Source: Clostridiales bacterium CCNA10 (GTDB taxonomy: Bacteria; Bacillota; Clostridia; Oscillospirales; Oscillospiraceae). Taken from it: a stretch of 64,000 nt of DNA. The translations under genes were made by a program, and so were the position numbers. This document shows, in pieces, positions 61,804 to 64,000 of the stretch. Every line of letters begins with the position of its first letter. The first letter of the stretch is position 1. The DNA lies in assembly GCA_003573975.1 (NCBI GenBank), contig AP018533.1, positions 2,976,319-3,040,318 of the forward strand, read 5' to 3'. Under the pieces are notes generated by a model. It was not told where the DNA came from and did no database searches. It worked only from the letters and a program-made list of their open reading frames with translations.

Positions 61804-62454
61804 ATGGCAAGAAACAAATACCCGGAGGAAACCGTGAAGCTGATTTTGGATGTTGCCACCCATCTGTTTGTAGAAAAAGGGTATGACGCGACATCCTTGC
61901 AAGACATTATCAACGAAACCAATCTTTCAAAGGGCGCAATCTATCATCATTTCTCGTCCAAAGAGGAAATCTTCGAGGCAATCTTTCACCGCATCGGGGA
62001 GGAAAACACAACCGCTTTGGCAAAGGTGCGGGACAATGAAACCCTGAATGGACTGGAAAAGCTGCGGGCGATCTTTAAGGCAGCTCTTTTCAATTCCAAC
62101 CAGAGCCTTATGTTGACTGTCACCCCCTGTCTATTGGATAACCCGCGCTTTTTGGCAATGCAGATAGCCCAGCTTTATGAGATTGTTGCGCCAAAGTTTA
62201 TCGAGCCGATTTTGCAGCAGGGGATTGATGATGGCTCCATTCAGGCTGCAACGCCCCGCGAGCTGGCAGAGGCAATCATGGTTTTGTCCAATGTCTGGCT
62301 CAATCCGTTGGTCAGCATGACGGACGAGGCAGGTATGCGTAATCGGTGCAAAACATTTAATGATCTGCTGCAAGGCGTTGGCATCAACCAGCTTTTAGAC
62401 GACGAAATGATAGAAGGATATATCAATTACTGCAAATCCCAACACACGGCCTGA
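61804..62454 (+). CDS. TetR-family regulator
   Basis: A 216-residue regulator; GGAGG lies about 8 bases upstream. The N-terminal helix-turn-helix is canonical: ILDVATHLFVEKGYDATSLQDII, then TNLSKGAIYHHFSSKEEIF. The C-terminal ligand domain is variable and its inducer is unknown. It is followed by an MFS transporter gene with a palindrome between them, the usual layout of a drug-responsive repressor and its pump. Confidence 0.93.
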   Translation: MARNKYPEETVKLILDVATHLFVEKGYDATSLQDIINETNLSKGAIYHHFSSKEEIFEAIFHRIGEENTTALAKVRDNETLNGLEKLRAIFKAALFNSNQSLMLTVTPCLLDNPRFLAMQIAQLYEIVAPKFIEPILQQGIDDGSIQAATPRELAEAIMVLSNVWLNPLVSMTDEAGMRNRCKTFNDLLQGVGINQLLDDEMIEGYINYCKSQHTA

Positions 62455-62469
62455 TATACCGAAATAAGC

Positions 62470-62487
62470 TGCTCTTTTATGAGCAGT
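62470..62487 (+). terminator. Weak hairpin after tetR
   Basis: CTGCTC-TTTTAT-GAGCAG followed by TTTATTTT. Short stem; could end part of the tetR transcripts. Confidence 0.45.
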
Positions 62488-62505
62488 TTATTTTGGACAC
62501 ATAGC

Positions 62506-62522
62506 AAACCGACGGTCGGTTT
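62506..62522 (+). promoter_or_regulatory. Palindromic candidate operator before the MFS gene
   Basis: AAACCGAC-G-GTCGGTTT, a perfect 8-bp inverted repeat with one central base, 25 bases before the transporter start. Likely bound by the upstream TetR protein. Confidence 0.65.
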
Positions 62523-62547
62523 AATTTGTTGATGACGGAGGTACTTT

Positions 62548-63786
62548 ATGCACGCAAAATTTTTTAGACGGGATTTCACTCTCGTTGTGATCGGCCAGAT
62601 CATTTCCCTGTTTGGCAATGCCATTTTGCGCTTTGCCTTACCGCTGTACTTATTGCGGGAAACAGGTTCTTCCACGCTGTTTGGAGTTGTAACAGCCTGC
62701 TCCTTTGCTCCAATGGTGGTCCTCTCAATGGTCGGAGGCGTATTGGCTGACCGAGTAAACAAGCGTGACATTATGGTGGGGCTGGACTTCTCCACAGCGG
62801 CAATCATTATCCTGTTCTACTTTTCGCTGGGGAAGATACCGACAGTACCGCTTTTTATCATTGCCCTAATGCTGCTCTATGGAATTTCCGGCACATATCA
62901 GCCAGCGGTACAGGCAAGTGTTCCTCTGTTGGTGGCAAAAGAAAAGTTAATGGCCGGAAATGCAGTCATCAATCAGGTAAATACCCTTTCCGGCTTGTTG
63001 GGGCCGGTGGTGGGTGGTGTGATGTTTACCCTTTGGGGGATTTACCCGATTTTGCTTTTGAGTGCAGCGTGCTTTACCTTTTCCGCTGTAATGGAGATTT
63101 TCATTCGTATTCCGCATGAAAAGCGTCCGCGTGAAGTCGGTGTGTTTCGGACGGTAGGAATAGACTTGAAAGAAAGCTATCAGTTTGTAAAGACGGAAAA
63201 GCCCATTTTCTTCTCGGTAGTATTCCTGGTGTCCATCTTCAATTTGGTTTTAAGTGCTGTGATGATCGTAGGCACTCCCATTTTGATTACGCAGGTGTTG
63301 GGGATGTCTGATACCATGTATGGCTTTACGCAGGGGGCGCTGGCGCTGGGCGGCCTATGTGGCGGAATTTTAACGGCGATCATCTCTCAAAAACTGAAAC
63401 TTCAAAAATCGTATGTGCTGCTTTTGGCCTGTTCTGTGGCTGTGGCCGTGATGGGGATTTCTTTATTCCTGAATATGCCCGCCATCATATCTTATTGGGC
63501 AATCACTACCATGAGTTTTGCGGCAATGGGGGCATCTACGCTCTTTATGGTTCAGATTTACACGATGGTTCAGACGCAGACTCCGCCGCAGTTGGTGGGT
63601 AAAATCATGGCGGCGCTGATTTCCATTGCCATGTGCGGGCAGCCCATTGGACAGGCGATTTATGGAGTCTTGTTTGATGTTTTTGCCACAGATACATGGG
63701 TGGTTTTGATTGGAGCAGCCGCTGCCGCACTTCTGATTTCCCTGTATTCAAAGAAGGTCTTTGATAAGTTGGAAGATAGCAAATAA
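62548..63786 (+). CDS. MFS exporter (macrolide-efflux-like)
   Basis: A 412-residue major facilitator with about 12 membrane segments. The N-terminal IGQIISLFGNAILRFALPLYLL and GGVLADRVNKRDIM (motif A-like loop between segments 2 and 3) match the MefA/multidrug branch (MFS_3). GGAGG lies about 9 bases upstream. It probably expels drugs or toxic metabolites, controlled by the adjacent TetR protein. Substrate cannot be told from sequence. Confidence 0.88.
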   Translation: MHAKFFRRDFTLVVIGQIISLFGNAILRFALPLYLLRETGSSTLFGVVTACSFAPMVVLSMVGGVLADRVNKRDIMVGLDFSTAAIIILFYFSLGKIPTVPLFIIALMLLYGISGTYQPAVQASVPLLVAKEKLMAGNAVINQVNTLSGLLGPVVGGVMFTLWGIYPILLLSAACFTFSAVMEIFIRIPHEKRPREVGVFRTVGIDLKESYQFVKTEKPIFFSVVFLVSIFNLVLSAVMIVGTPILITQVLGMSDTMYGFTQGALALGGLCGGILTAIISQKLKLQKSYVLLLACSVAVAVMGISLFLNMPAIISYWAITTMSFAAMGASTLFMVQIYTMVQTQTPPQLVGKIMAALISIAMCGQPIGQAIYGVLFDVFATDTWVVLIGAAAAALLISLYSKKVFDKLEDSK

Positions 63787-63884
63787 CCGTTCATTGAAAA
63801 AAAGCTGGACTTAATCTGCCCGGCGGCAGAAAAGAAAAAAACCGCCGCAGAGCAGACGGCTTTCTGCGCGCAAAAGTAGCTTTC

Positions 63885-63914
63885 ACGGCGGTTCAATTCG
63901 AGCCGCCGTTTTTC
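63885..63914 (+). terminator. Terminator after the MFS gene
   Basis: ACGGCGG pairs with CCGCCGT around a 10-11-base loop, followed by TTTTTC. About 100 bases after the stop. Confidence 0.65.
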
Positions 63915-63960
63915 TTTGCCCTGACAGCTCACACGGCGGCATAGAAGGAGGATGCCGCCA

Positions 63961-64000
63961 TGCTGCGCCGGATACTGTCCCCGCCTGATCTGACAAAGGC
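63961..64000 (+). CDS. Start of an unidentified gene, cut by window edge
   Basis: ATG at 63961 with GAAGGAGG about 8 bases upstream opens a frame (MLRRILSPPDLTK) that runs to the window end. Too short to identify. Confidence 0.4.

Overview
The window looks like a chromosomal stretch of a GC-rich gut Clostridia member, most likely Oscillospiraceae (Flavonifractor/Pseudoflavonifractor-like). This rests on SLH-anchored surface protein architecture, a short ProS, a TrkH/TrkA pair, DUF6809, a bacterial ferredoxin and strongly GC-rich codon use in the core. No 16S rRNA is present, so the assignment is an inference. The GC-rich core (about 23.0-56.4 kb) is flanked by two acquired regions of clearly lower GC.

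Region 1 (1-18.5 kb, genes mostly on the minus strand) is a genomic island. A small Xre regulator is followed by six large genes: NERD-UvrD helicase, AddB-like Fe-S nuclease fused to a PIN domain, DpdE-like SNF2 helicase, DpdF-like RecQ helicase, DpdG-like protein and DpdH-like ATPase (cut by the left edge). Gaps are a few bases and several genes overlap, so this is probably one operon. It has a promoter, an upstream inverted repeat and a leader terminator. It is probably an anti-phage or anti-plasmid system; the named 7-deazaguanine modification genes (dpdA and relatives) are not visible here. Two tyrosine recombinase genes, one catalytically truncated, and DUF6809 follow. The island ends at the 3' half of a tRNA-Pro, still followed by its native terminator, which looks like attR.

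Region 2 (18.6-23.0 kb) is a scrapyard: a DUF6883/DUF4926-like toxin/immunity-type pair, a group II intron tail (domains V-VI), an IS1182-type transposase split by an intact IS30-type element, a gene remnant and a perfect 32-bp inverted repeat.

Region 3 (23.0-56.4 kb) is core chromosome: gap, a histidine-kinase-like ATPase, hemolysin III, clpC, ferredoxin, an esterase, malQ, ftsH, rlmB, a P-type-ATPase-like protein without the phosphorylation motif, a GNAT, a very large secreted C26 + M20 + SLH protein, trkH-trkA, ybjQ, a MerR operon with three tiny membrane proteins, an array of palindromic repeats, an autoregulated-looking Xre operon, a CBS protein, a large membrane protein, glf plus a family 2 glycosyltransferase, and proS.

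Region 4 (56.5-64.0 kb) is acquired DNA: a nitroreductase with its ArsR regulator, a truncated IS30 copy, repeats, a replication initiator remnant, a very AT-rich gene with a C-terminal PD-(D/E)XK nuclease motif, a relaxase remnant, and a TetR regulator with an MFS exporter. It reads as the decayed remains of an integrative or mobilizable element.
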